Shown here: positions 16,084 to 23,540 of the stretch, one piece after another
How the letters are laid out: each line of letters begins with the position of its first letter
Position numbering within the stretch: the stretch's first letter is position 1
NCBI GenBank assembly: GCA_964640965.1
Contig: CAZXJB010000021.1
Span: forward strand, 1 to 28,249
Reading direction: 5' to 3'
DNA from: HRBIN12 sp964640965
GTDB lineage: Bacteria; Actinomycetota; UBA4738; HRBIN12
Length of the DNA: 28,249 nt
Program-made: the position numbers and the translations under genes
The notes under the pieces: model-generated
Database searches by the model: none
What the model saw: only the letters and a program-made list of their open reading frames with translations
What the model was told of the DNA's origin: nothing

Positions 16084-16165
16084 GTCGCCCCCCTCGGTCG
16101 GGCCGCCGCGCCGAGCATACGTGCGCCCTCGGCCGAAGCACCTGCCCGTCGGTCAGTCGGTCCGG

Positions 16166-16238
16166 CGCGCCGGGAGGGATTCGAACCCCCAACCTTCTGA
16201 TCCGTAGTCAGATGCTCTATCCGTTGAGCTACCGGCGC
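16166..16238 (-). tRNA. tRNA-Arg (anticodon ACG)
   Basis: The minus strand folds into a full cloverleaf: a 7-bp acceptor stem GCGCCGG/CCGGCGC (16232-16238 with 16167-16173), a D-arm, an anticodon stem TCTGA/TCAGA with loop CTACGGA and anticodon ACG, and a T-arm with TTCGAAT. The 3' CCA is not encoded. It reads CGT-family Arg codons after A34-to-inosine editing. Confidence 0.95.
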
Positions 16239-16284
16239 TCGGCCCACATCGTACCGCGCTCCCACCGGCATCTGACCCAGAGCC

Positions 16285-16321
16285 TCTGCCGATGAGGAAG
16301 GAGGCTCGGCGAGCCGGCAGA
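16285..16321 (-). terminator. possible terminator hairpin after the second hydrogenase operon
   Basis: A 7-bp stem (16285-16291 with 16315-16321) encloses a 23-nt loop that itself contains a small GC hairpin at 16304-16314. It lies about 50 bases past the last gene of the operon and before tRNA-Arg. No T-run is present, so this is tentative. Confidence 0.3.
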
Positions 16322-16372
16322 CGAGACGGGACGCGGGTATCGATGGCACGTGCGCCGGGGCGAACCATCCCG

Positions 16373-16819
16373 TCAAGACCACGTTTCGATCATGCCCAGG
16401 GCCGCCTCCACGAGGGCGGGCAGGGCTGCCTCGACCTCCGGGGAGAGCTCGAGACCGGGGGCGAGCTTCGCGGGCTGCACACCCAGCACCACCGACTCGG
16501 GGGCAGATCCCTGCTGGTGGAGCAGCACCACGAGGTCCTTCACGCCGAACTCGTGGAGCGACATCCCGAAGGCCAGGGGCGGGAGGTCGGCCACATCCAG
16601 GCGCACGATCGTCCCGGGCTCACGCCCCGAGTCGATGCAATCGAGTACGAGCAGGTGCGTCACGCCTTCCAGATCCGCTACCGTCTCCGGCCCGATCGCG
16701 CCCGGCGACAGCACGCGCACCCCCGGCGGCACCCGCGCGCGCACGAGCTCGGCCGCCCGACAGCCGACCCCCTCGTCGGACATCAGGACGTTGCCAACGC
16801 CGAGGACGACCACGTTCAC
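16373..16819 (-). CDS. [NiFe]-hydrogenase maturation endopeptidase (second operon)
   Basis: 148-residue HyaD/HybD-family protease that trims the C-terminus of a hydrogenase large subunit after nickel insertion. The motif GVGNVLMSDEGVG gives E16, and D60 (VLDCID) and H89 (SLHEFG) complete the usual nickel-binding trio. The start is GTG 16819 with GGAG seven bases upstream. It is the last gene of the second operon, 17 bases after the NrfD stop. The SLHEFG motif is close to group 1 proteases, matching the enzyme in this operon. It differs clearly from the endopeptidase at 2449-2916, so the two are probably specific to their own large subunits. Confidence 0.92.
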   Translation of the reverse strand: MNVVVLGVGNVLMSDEGVGCRAAELVRARVPPGVRVLSPGAIGPETVADLEGVTHLLVLDCIDSGREPGTIVRLDVADLPPLAFGMSLHEFGVKDLVVLLHQQGSAPESVVLGVQPAKLAPGLELSPEVEAALPALVEAALGMIETWS

Positions 16820-16836
16820 GATGCGTCTCCTCGCCG

Positions 16837-18072
16837 CTAGCTGCCCGGGGCGGTCACTGCGCCACGCCCTCGAGGAGCCGCGATCCCCCTGGCGGTCGGC
16901 ATCTCGGCCACCGGCTCCTCCTCGGCGCGGACGATGGGGAAGTTCTCGACGATGAACAGGTACACGAGCACCGCCACCGCGATGTCCCCGAGCGCGACCG
17001 CGACCTCCATCCAATGTGGCACGTAGGAAGCACCACCCGCCGGATCCGCCATCGCGGTGAAGAGCACGTTCGCCCGGTTGAACGCGACGCCCGCGGCCGT
17101 GAGCGCGGACGCCGTGACGAGCAGGATCCTCGACCCCCGCAGTCGCGGGGTCAGGAAGACGACCATGGGGACGACCACCCCAACCCCCAGCTCGACCAGG
17201 AACAGGTTCCCCGCCGCGGAGCCATCGAAGGCTTCCGCCAGGATGCCCCGCCACACGAGGTCGCCGACCTTCAGGACCAAGTACGCGAGCATGACCCAGC
17301 CCGCCAGCCCGACCATCTCGGTGAGCGTGTGGATCGGGGGCTCCCATCGGTGCACACGCGCGGAGGCCAGGGTCTCCATCGTCTCCATCGCCGGACCCAC
17401 GAAGAACGACGACACGAGGAAGAACAGCGGGAGCAGCATGGACCACCACAGCGGGTGCATGGTCCCCCGGGTGATCACGAACAGCGATCCGAGCGCGGAC
17501 TGGTGTAGGAACGGCAGGATGATGCCGACCACGAGGACCGGAGCGTAGATCACCCGCACCGCTCGGGCGAGCCGAGGCAGGTGGACGCGCTCGGTCAGGA
17601 TCGGGAGGAATTCCACGATCTGGACCACCGTGTACCCGCCGACGCACCAGAACAGCTCCCACATCACCGAGTGCGGATTCCAGCGCGTCCAGAACACCAG
17701 GGGGTGCCAGGCCCGGTACCAGCGGCCGAGGTCGATCAGCAGCCCGGTGCACACCATCAGGTAGCCGAGGAGCGAGGTGAGGAGAGCGGCGCGCTCGACG
17801 ACCCGGAACCGCTCCCGACCGAGGAAGTGCACCAGGAGCGCCGTCGAGTACCCGCCGCCCGCCAGTGCCACGCCGGTCAGGACGTCCCACCACACCCACA
17901 TCCCCCAGGGCCAGCGGTCGTTCAGGTTCGTGGAGGCACCGAGCCCGAACAGGAATCGGTAGAGGGCGACCCCGACGAACAGGCCCCCCACCCCGAGCAG
18001 GACGACCCGGGTCCAGGTCATGCGGAACGTCCAGGGACGCCGTGCCTGCACCGCCGCCGCCCCGGCGTTCAC
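16837..18072 (-). CDS. NrfD/HybB-like membrane quinone-interacting subunit (copy 2)
   Basis: 411-residue integral membrane protein with about ten hydrophobic segments, paralogous along its full length to the copy at 64-1302. It should accept electrons from the HybA-like ferredoxin encoded just upstream and pass them to quinone. GTG 18072 overlaps the ferredoxin stop by 4 bases, exactly as in copy 1. Shared blocks include GASTNL, DVLTGVALAGGGYSTALLVH and WWSMLLP. Here the partner is clear: the whole small-large-HybA-NrfD set is in one operon, the layout of E. coli hydrogenase 2 (HybO-HybC-HybA-HybB components). Confidence 0.92.
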   Translation of the reverse strand: MNAGAAAVQARRPWTFRMTWTRVVLLGVGGLFVGVALYRFLFGLGASTNLNDRWPWGMWVWWDVLTGVALAGGGYSTALLVHFLGRERFRVVERAALLTSLLGYLMVCTGLLIDLGRWYRAWHPLVFWTRWNPHSVMWELFWCVGGYTVVQIVEFLPILTERVHLPRLARAVRVIYAPVLVVGIILPFLHQSALGSLFVITRGTMHPLWWSMLLPLFFLVSSFFVGPAMETMETLASARVHRWEPPIHTLTEMVGLAGWVMLAYLVLKVGDLVWRGILAEAFDGSAAGNLFLVELGVGVVVPMVVFLTPRLRGSRILLVTASALTAAGVAFNRANVLFTAMADPAGGASYVPHWMEVAVALGDIAVAVLVYLFIVENFPIVRAEEEPVAEMPTARGIAAPRGRGAVTAPGS

Positions 18073-19055
18073 GGCTCCTCGCCTCCCTGCGCGGACGATC
18101 CCCACGGCGAGCCGGCACCGACCGGTGTCCGCCCTCCCGCGTGGTCGCCGGCCCGCTCCCTGAGGCGCAGGAGCGCGGTCAGGACGGCTCCGAGACCCAC
18201 GATGGCCACGGGCAGGGTCCGGGTGATCTGCCACGTGTAGCCGGGGAGCGGCTGCTCGGGGATCCCGGTCGGGAAGCCCAGCTCCTCGAAGGGCACGTCC
18301 GAGATGTACATGACGGACGTGCCGCCGGCCTCGGACTCGCCGAACACGTGACGGACGTACCTCGGATCGCCCTCGATGCGCTCCCACGCGGTCTCCAGGA
18401 GCTCTCCCCGGGTTCCGAACCGGATGGCCCCGACCGGGCACGCCGCGGCGCACGCGGTGCCCTCGCCCCGAGACACCCGCTCGAAGCACAGCGTGCACTT
18501 GCTCACGAGGGGGAACGTCTCCTCCCACTGGAACGTCGGCACGTCGAACGGGCACGCCACGATGCAGTACCGGCACCCGATGCACCGGTCGGCCGTGTAG
18601 GTGACCGGGCCATCGGAGCTCTTCTCCAGCGCCTTGACCCAGCACGCCGACGCGCAGGCCGGGTCGAGGCAGTGGAAGCACTGACGCTTCACGTAGCGGA
18701 TCGCCCCGTCGCCGCCGGCCGCCGCGTAGGTCCTCACGACGGTCCAGTTCTCCGAGGTCAGCTCGGCCTCCTCTCCCAGCGTCGGCTGCTCACTGCGGAA
18801 CTCGAGGTCGTTCTGGAGCTTGCACGCGGTGACGCACGAGCCACAGCCGATGCACCTTGTCAGATCGATCAGCATCGCGGGATCGCGTGCGTGCTCCTCG
18901 ACCAGCCCGGCCTGCGTCGCTACGCGGGTGGGGCTCGCCGACAGCGTCGCGGCGCCTCCGGCCCCGGCTGCCAAGGCCGCGGTCTTCAGGAAGTCCCGGC
19001 GCGTGGGGCAGGTCCCGGGATCTCTCCTCCCGCGTGCAGGCGCCCTCCCGTCCAT
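18069..19055 (-). CDS. HybA-like Tat-exported ferredoxin with four [4Fe-4S] clusters (copy 2)
   Basis: 328-residue electron carrier with a twin-arginine signal (TRRDFLK, residues 18-24, then a hydrophobic stretch), four [4Fe-4S] cysteine sets (C68/71/74/78, C126/129/134/138, C158/161/164/168, C187/190/202/206) and a C-terminal hydrophobic segment near 280-297. It should carry electrons from the hydrogenase small subunit to the NrfD-like protein. ATG 19055 is chosen because it follows the large subunit stop by four bases and has a GAGGGATG-type site upstream; a start at 19103 would overlap the large subunit gene. It is a clear paralogue of 1299-2330, without that copy's Gly-Ser-Glu tail. Confidence 0.92.
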   Translation of the reverse strand: MDGRAPARGRRDPGTCPTRRDFLKTAALAAGAGGAATLSASPTRVATQAGLVEEHARDPAMLIDLTRCIGCGSCVTACKLQNDLEFRSEQPTLGEEAELTSENWTVVRTYAAAGGDGAIRYVKRQCFHCLDPACASACWVKALEKSSDGPVTYTADRCIGCRYCIVACPFDVPTFQWEETFPLVSKCTLCFERVSRGEGTACAAACPVGAIRFGTRGELLETAWERIEGDPRYVRHVFGESEAGGTSVMYISDVPFEELGFPTGIPEQPLPGYTWQITRTLPVAIVGLGAVLTALLRLRERAGDHAGGRTPVGAGSPWGSSAQGGEEP

Positions 19056-19059
19056 CGCT

Positions 19060-20757
19060 TCATCCCTCGACCTCGGCGACCCTGATCTCGCGGCTGCGAG
19101 CATCGATCACGTGGACGGCGCACGCGATGCACGGATCGAAGGAGTGCACGGTGCGCAGGATCTCGAGCGGGCGCGCCGGGTCGCTCACGCGCGTTCCGAC
19201 GAGGGCGGCCTCGTACGGGCCCTGGACCCCGCGTGCGTCCCTGGGAGACGCGTTCCACGTCGTCGGTACGACGCACTGGTAGTTGGCGATCTTCCCGTCC
19301 CGGATACGGACCCAGTGTCCGAGGGTCCCCCGTGGCGCCTCGTGGAACCCCGCGCCGCTCGCCTCGGCCGGCCATCCCGAGGGGTCCCACCCACCGACGT
19401 GGATCGTGGTGTCGCCCTCGGCCATCGCCTGGGCGAGCTGATCCAGCATGACCGGGACCTGCTCGGCGAGGTAGAGCGTCTCGATCCCGCGGGCGGCGGT
19501 CCGGCCCAGGGTCGAGAACAGCGCCTCGGGGCCCACCCCGAGCGTGCCCAGCACGTGATCCACGAGCTCGCGGATCCGCGGAACACCCGATGCGTAGGCG
19601 ACGAGCACACGGGCGAGGGGACCGACCTCCATCGGCCGTCCGTCGTACCGGGGGGCCTTGATCCACGAGTACGCCTCGTCGACGTTCAGCTCTTCGAACG
19701 GCGGGGTCGGGCCCGAGTACCGCGGCACAGTGTCCTCATCGAGCGGTTTCGCGGCACTGTCGCCCTCGTACCACGATCGGCCGACCTCCTCGGCGATGAG
19801 CTCCGGGTCGAACGGCCGGACGGCCGACAGGTCACGGTCGAAGATCACCCCGCCCGGGAAGGCGAAGCTCGACGGGTCCCCGCTCGGGTCCATGGGCACG
19901 TCCCCGTGGACCATGAAGTTGCCGGTCCCCTCCCCGATCTCAGCCCAGTCCGGGTAGAGCCCGGCCACAGCCAGCAGGTCCGGGATGTAGACCTGCTCGA
20001 CGAACGAGCGGGCGGTCTCGGCGAGCGATCGCAGGGTCGACAGCCGGGCCGCGTTCAGCGCCGAGGAGCTGTCGATGTCCACGGGGATCGCCATCCCGCC
20101 GACCAGGAACGTCTGCAGCAGCGGGTTCTTCCCCCCCAACACCGCGTGTGCCTTGATCACCTCCCGCTGCCAATCGAGCGCCTGGAGGTAGTGCGCCGCA
20201 GCCATGAGATCGGCGGCTGCCGGGAGGCGGTAGGCTTCGTGACCCCAGTAGCCGTTCGCCAAGGGGCCGAGCAGCCCAGAGGCCACGAAGCGCTTCAGCT
20301 TGTCCCGAACGGCCTCCATCTCGGCGGGAGAGTTCCGGGGCCAATCGGACAGCCCGCCGGCGAGCGCCGCCGCCTCGGCCGGTTCGGCCTCGAGAGCGAG
20401 GCGGATGTCCACCCAATCGAGCGCGTGCAGGTGGTAGAAGTGCATGACGTGGTCGTGCACCTGTTGGAACGCGGTGATGAGGTTCCGCACGATCACGGCG
20501 AGCGGTGGTGGCGTGATGCCGAGGGCGTCCTCGACCGCCCGTACCGACGCGAGCGCGTGGGCCATCGTGCATACGTTGCAGATGCGCTGGGTGAAGACCC
20601 ACGCATCCCTCGGATCCCGCCCCAAGAGGATCAGCTCGATGCCCCGGAACATCGTCCCCGAGGCCCACGCGTCGCGGACGACGCCGCCGTCCACCTCGGC
20701 CTCGATCCGCAAGTGGCCCTCGATCCGGGTCACGGGGTCGATCACGAGACGGGTCAT
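19060..20757 (-). CDS. [NiFe]-hydrogenase large subunit, group 1 (membrane-bound uptake type)
   Basis: 565-residue catalytic subunit. The N-terminal metal motif is RICNVCTMAH (C60, C63, H67); the usual Gly between the first Cys and Val is Asn here. The C-terminal motif is DPCIACAVH (D541, C543, C546, H549), followed by a 16-residue tail for removal by the endopeptidase. RIEGH near residue 12 holds the conserved Glu. A His-rich VHDHVMHFYHLHALDW stretch (100-115) is characteristic of group 1 enzymes. Length fits group 1 and is clearly longer than the large subunit at 2947-4239. It has no signal and should be exported with the Tat-targeted small subunit. ATG 20757 overlaps the small subunit stop (ATGA). 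Confidence 0.93.
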   Translation of the reverse strand: MTRLVIDPVTRIEGHLRIEAEVDGGVVRDAWASGTMFRGIELILLGRDPRDAWVFTQRICNVCTMAHALASVRAVEDALGITPPPLAVIVRNLITAFQQVHDHVMHFYHLHALDWVDIRLALEAEPAEAAALAGGLSDWPRNSPAEMEAVRDKLKRFVASGLLGPLANGYWGHEAYRLPAAADLMAAAHYLQALDWQREVIKAHAVLGGKNPLLQTFLVGGMAIPVDIDSSSALNAARLSTLRSLAETARSFVEQVYIPDLLAVAGLYPDWAEIGEGTGNFMVHGDVPMDPSGDPSSFAFPGGVIFDRDLSAVRPFDPELIAEEVGRSWYEGDSAAKPLDEDTVPRYSGPTPPFEELNVDEAYSWIKAPRYDGRPMEVGPLARVLVAYASGVPRIRELVDHVLGTLGVGPEALFSTLGRTAARGIETLYLAEQVPVMLDQLAQAMAEGDTTIHVGGWDPSGWPAEASGAGFHEAPRGTLGHWVRIRDGKIANYQCVVPTTWNASPRDARGVQGPYEAALVGTRVSDPARPLEILRTVHSFDPCIACAVHVIDARSREIRVAEVEG

Positions 20758-21869
20758 GCCTCACCGCCCCCTGACGCCGGCGAGCGACGGCCGCTCCGAC
20801 GGCGCTGTCGCAGGAGCACGGCGGTGCCCGCGCCGGCCGCGAGCACGGCGCCCCCGATGCCGAGACCCACACCGAGCGCCTCGCTCTCCCGCTCACGCGC
20901 GGCCGGCGCGGGCAGGAGCTCCTCGCCCATCCAGCGGTAGAACGGCGTCGAGGAGTCCCAGAAGCCGGGCTCGGTGCACGCCAGGCATGGATGCCCCGCC
21001 GCGATCGGCCACGATGTGTTGTCGTTCCACCCCACGAGCGGGCAGTTGCTGCCGGCTCTCGGCCCCTTGCAGCCCATCTTGAAGAGGCACCAGCCTTGCC
21101 GGTGTCCCTCGTCTCCCCACTCTTCCACGAACCGACCCACGTCGAAGTGCGCGCGGCGGGGGCAGTTCTCGTGGACCACGTGCCCGTAGGCGAACAGCGG
21201 CCGCCCAAGTTCGTCGGTCGCCGGTAGCTCGCCGAACGTGAGGAAGTGCACCAACGTCGCGGCGAGGTTGACGGCGTTCACGGGACAGCCGGACAGGTTG
21301 AGGATCGGCCTGTCCTTCACGACGTTCCACACGCCGACGGCTCCGGTCGGGTTCGGCGCCGCCGCGGGGATACCGCCGAACGCGGCGCACGTACCCACCG
21401 CGACGATCGCCGCAGCCCCCCGGGACACCTCGGTGAGGATCTGCACGGCGGTCTTGCCCGCGACCGTGCAGTAGACGCCGCCGTCGGCGGTTGGGATCGA
21501 ACCCTCGACGACGAGGAGGTAGGGAGCACGCTCCATCGCCTGCGCGAGCGAGCGCTGGGCCGCCCCGCCGGCCGGGGCCATGAGGACCTCGTGGTAGTCG
21601 AGCGACAGGAGGTCGAACATGAACTCCACGGCCGTAGGGTGGCTGGTACGCAGGAAGGACTCGGAGTCGCCCGCGCAGTCCTGGAACTCGAGCCAGATCA
21701 CAGACGGTCGCGGCGCGGCCCCCTGAAGCGCAGTCGCGATCCGCAGGGCGTATCGGGGAGGCAGGGCAAGCACCCCCGCCATGAGCGAGCAGAACTCCAG
21801 GAACTCCCTCCGGGAGAGCAGGCACATACCCCCCGGGGCGTCGGTGCTGGTCGAGACGCCGCCAGACAT
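20754..21869 (-). CDS. [NiFe]-hydrogenase small subunit, group 1, Tat-exported, with Asp at a proximal-cluster position
   Basis: 371-residue Fe-S subunit. A Tat signal (SRREFLEF, 19-26) and a C-terminal hydrophobic anchor (about 332-354) place it on the outer face of the membrane. The distal cluster ligands are H233, C236, C261 and C267, and the medial ones C276, C295 and C298. The proximal cluster would use C65, C161 and C195, but the position normally filled by the second Cys of CxxC is D68 (DCAGDSES). C134 in a GVYC context lies near where oxygen-tolerant enzymes have an extra Cys. A Cys3-Asp proximal cluster is known from the actinobacterial-type (group 1h) enzyme of Ralstonia, which differs in export and partners. 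First gene of the operon; ATG 21869 with GGAGG upstream. Confidence 0.93.
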   Translation of the reverse strand: MSGGVSTSTDAPGGMCLLSRREFLEFCSLMAGVLALPPRYALRIATALQGAAPRPSVIWLEFQDCAGDSESFLRTSHPTAVEFMFDLLSLDYHEVLMAPAGGAAQRSLAQAMERAPYLLVVEGSIPTADGGVYCTVAGKTAVQILTEVSRGAAAIVAVGTCAAFGGIPAAAPNPTGAVGVWNVVKDRPILNLSGCPVNAVNLAATLVHFLTFGELPATDELGRPLFAYGHVVHENCPRRAHFDVGRFVEEWGDEGHRQGWCLFKMGCKGPRAGSNCPLVGWNDNTSWPIAAGHPCLACTEPGFWDSSTPFYRWMGEELLPAPAARERESEALGVGLGIGGAVLAAGAGTAVLLRQRRRSGRRSPASGGGEA

Positions 21870-21880
21870 CGCGCCTCCAC

Positions 21881-21903
21881 CGATGAGACTGCTAGCTTCA
21901 TCG
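21881..21903. promoter_or_regulatory. inverted repeat upstream of the second hydrogenase operon
   Basis: The arms cgatga (21881-21886) and tcatcg (21898-21903) are inverted repeats separated by 11 bases that contain the palindrome gctagc. The site ends 12 bases before the small subunit start. It could be an operator or part of the promoter and leader; the arms are short and chance is possible. The remaining bases up to 22043 show nothing else I can name. Confidence 0.3.
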
Positions 21904-22043
21904 TGGGTCCGACGCGTGTGGAGGGTAGGGGCGAATGACCCGCGTCGGGCGGGACGACGCCTTAGGGCGTTCGGCCTCAGCGCCGGCGTGAAGCCGATCT
22001 CCGACAGCGACGCGACCTGGGAGCGAGGGACGGCGGGGCGGCG

Positions 22044-22676
22044 TCAGGCGGCGGCGAGCGGGAGGCGGCCGACCAGGATGGCGGCCGCGGCGAGCAGCGC
22101 CACGACCGCGAGGAGCCCGTACCCCGCGACGACGGCCCTGCCGATGCCGCTCGCGAGGAGCCGGCGCGCCGCCAGGCCCCGCCACCCGGGCACGGACCGA
22201 GCCGCGTCGCTCGGCAGCGGCTGCGCGCCGTAGACCTGCAGCAACCGCGCCTGGACTCGCGCCCGCGCAGGGTCCTGCGGCGGGGTCCCCGCAGGTGGCG
22301 GCGGCACGTGGCGACGAGGACGCCGCGGCGACGATCCCGCCCCACCACCATGCGACCCGCGTCCCGCGCGACCGCAGCGCGAGCAGATCAGGTGGAGCGC
22401 GACGGGATACCCGAGCGCCGCGCGATAGCCGTCCTCGTGCTCGACGACCCGGCCCCACAGGGCGACGGTCCCGACCACGGCGACGGCGCCGTCCCGGACC
22501 GACGGCAGGAGCGCCGGGTCCTTGGCCGCGTGGAGCCCGCACCGGCAGGTGGGCTCCGGCGCCGGGTGCGGACCGTCGCACCGGGCGTGCGCTCGGGCGG
22601 CTCCGACGGCTCCGGCGCCGGGTCCGGCCAGACCTCGAGGATCCGGACGATGTCTCCGATGCGCATCTGCCCCCAC
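22044..22676 (-). CDS. unknown protein with CxCG motif and C-terminal membrane segment, likely frame break near the start
   Basis: The 210-residue frame contains CRCGLHAAKDP (about 44-54), then WGRVVEHEDGYRAALGYPV and CSRCG, and ends in a hydrophobic stretch (about 185-205). The two Cys pairs could bind metal. I know this combination from uncharacterised proteins of high-GC bacteria but no function. The first 35-40 codons of this frame are poor in G/C at third positions, whereas a second frame from ATG 22666 reads a plausible N-terminus (MRIGDIVRILEVW) with almost all G/C at third positions until about 22570. The true gene may therefore start at 22666 and shift frame near there, by mutation or sequencing error. 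Confidence 0.55.
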   Translation of the reverse strand: MGADAHRRHRPDPRGLAGPGAGAVGAARAHARCDGPHPAPEPTCRCGLHAAKDPALLPSVRDGAVAVVGTVALWGRVVEHEDGYRAALGYPVALHLICSRCGRAGRGSHGGGAGSSPRRPRRHVPPPPAGTPPQDPARARVQARLLQVYGAQPLPSDAARSVPGWRGLAARRLLASGIGRAVVAGYGLLAVVALLAAAAILVGRLPLAAA

Positions 22677-22838
22677 CCCTTCCGGTGCTGCAGCCTCCCG
22701 CGTTCCTCACCTTCGGCTCGGAGGCGTGCCCGCTCGAGACCGGGCGCGCTCCTCGGGGGGTTTCCCGAACCCGCTTCAGCGCCTCCGCCGCATCCCCGGG
22801 CCGCGGCGAGTGGGCGGCGAGGACCGGGCGCCGCGGGT

Positions 22839-23504
22839 TCAGGCCCGGGGTCGACGGGGCTCGAGGAGCTCCGCGAGGCTCGAGATCTCGGGATGGAGCC
22901 CGGGGTCGCGATGGCCCTCCCACGGCTCCCTGCCGCGACGGATGAACAGGGTCCGGATGCCGAGCGCCGCCGCGCCGTCGAGGTACGGCGGCTGGTCGTC
23001 GACGAACACCGCGCGTTCGGGCGCGACGCCGACGGCCGCGAGCGCGGCCAGGTAGATCCCGGGCTCGGGCTTGTGCGAGCCGACCTCGAAGGATAGGACG
23101 AGGGCGTCGACCTCCTCGCGCAGGCCGAGCTCATCCACGAGCGGGCCGGCGAAGTGGTCGCAGTTGCTCACGACCGCCGTGCGCACGCCCCGGGCTCGGA
23201 GCTCCCGGAGGGTGGGGAGCGCGTCGTCGTACAGGTGCACCCGGCCGTCCAGGTGCGCGGCGATGAGCTCGGTGATGCGACGCACGAACGCCGGCTCCGG
23301 CTCCAGCCCGCACGCCCGGACGAGCGCCGCGACGTCTCCCTCGGCGCTGCCGAAGGCCCCCGTCTGCCGCGGCCCGTACGTCGCCTCGTAGGCCCGGATC
23401 AGCACGCGCTCGGGGACGCCGAGGGCCTCGGCCAGGCCCGAGCGGAGGTCGCGCCACTCGCTCCAGACGAGCGTGTCGAACAGGTCGATCAGGGCGGCCT
23501 CCAC
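22839..23504 (-). CDS. HAD-superfamily hydrolase
   Basis: 221-residue phosphatase-like protein of the haloacid dehalogenase superfamily, subfamily I. Motif I is DLFDTL with D7 the expected nucleophile and D10 the acid. Motif II is S113 (VVSNCD), motif III K145 (SHKPEPGIY) and motif IV D169/D170 (VFVDDQPPYLDGA). The helical cap lies between residues 15 and 85. Substrate cannot be told; small phosphorylated metabolites are typical. It is separated by 162 bases from the next gene downstream and is probably its own unit. Confidence 0.88.
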   Translation of the reverse strand: MEAALIDLFDTLVWSEWRDLRSGLAEALGVPERVLIRAYEATYGPRQTGAFGSAEGDVAALVRACGLEPEPAFVRRITELIAAHLDGRVHLYDDALPTLRELRARGVRTAVVSNCDHFAGPLVDELGLREEVDALVLSFEVGSHKPEPGIYLAALAAVGVAPERAVFVDDQPPYLDGAAALGIRTLFIRRGREPWEGHRDPGLHPEISSLAELLEPRRPRA

Positions 23505-23540
23505 GGTCCCCAGGATACGGACCGCGCTCCGCCCTCCGCC

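Noticed and set aside
12046..16200. Plus-strand open frame of 1384 codons spanning several genes
   Set aside because: It is a shadow frame through the nucleotidyltransferase, nrdJ and the antisense of the MFS gene; it has no domain and is rich in Arg and Pro.
16166..16238. tRNA-Arg as an attachment site for an integrated element carrying the second hydrogenase
   Set aside because: The operon lies on the 5' side of the tRNA, not the 3' side usually targeted, and no integrase or duplicated tRNA end was found.
20754..21869. Assigning the second hydrogenase to group 1h because of the Asp ligand
   Set aside because: The Tat signal, C-terminal anchor, large-subunit motif and HybA/NrfD partners do not fit what is known of 1h, so I kept it as group 1 with subgroup open.
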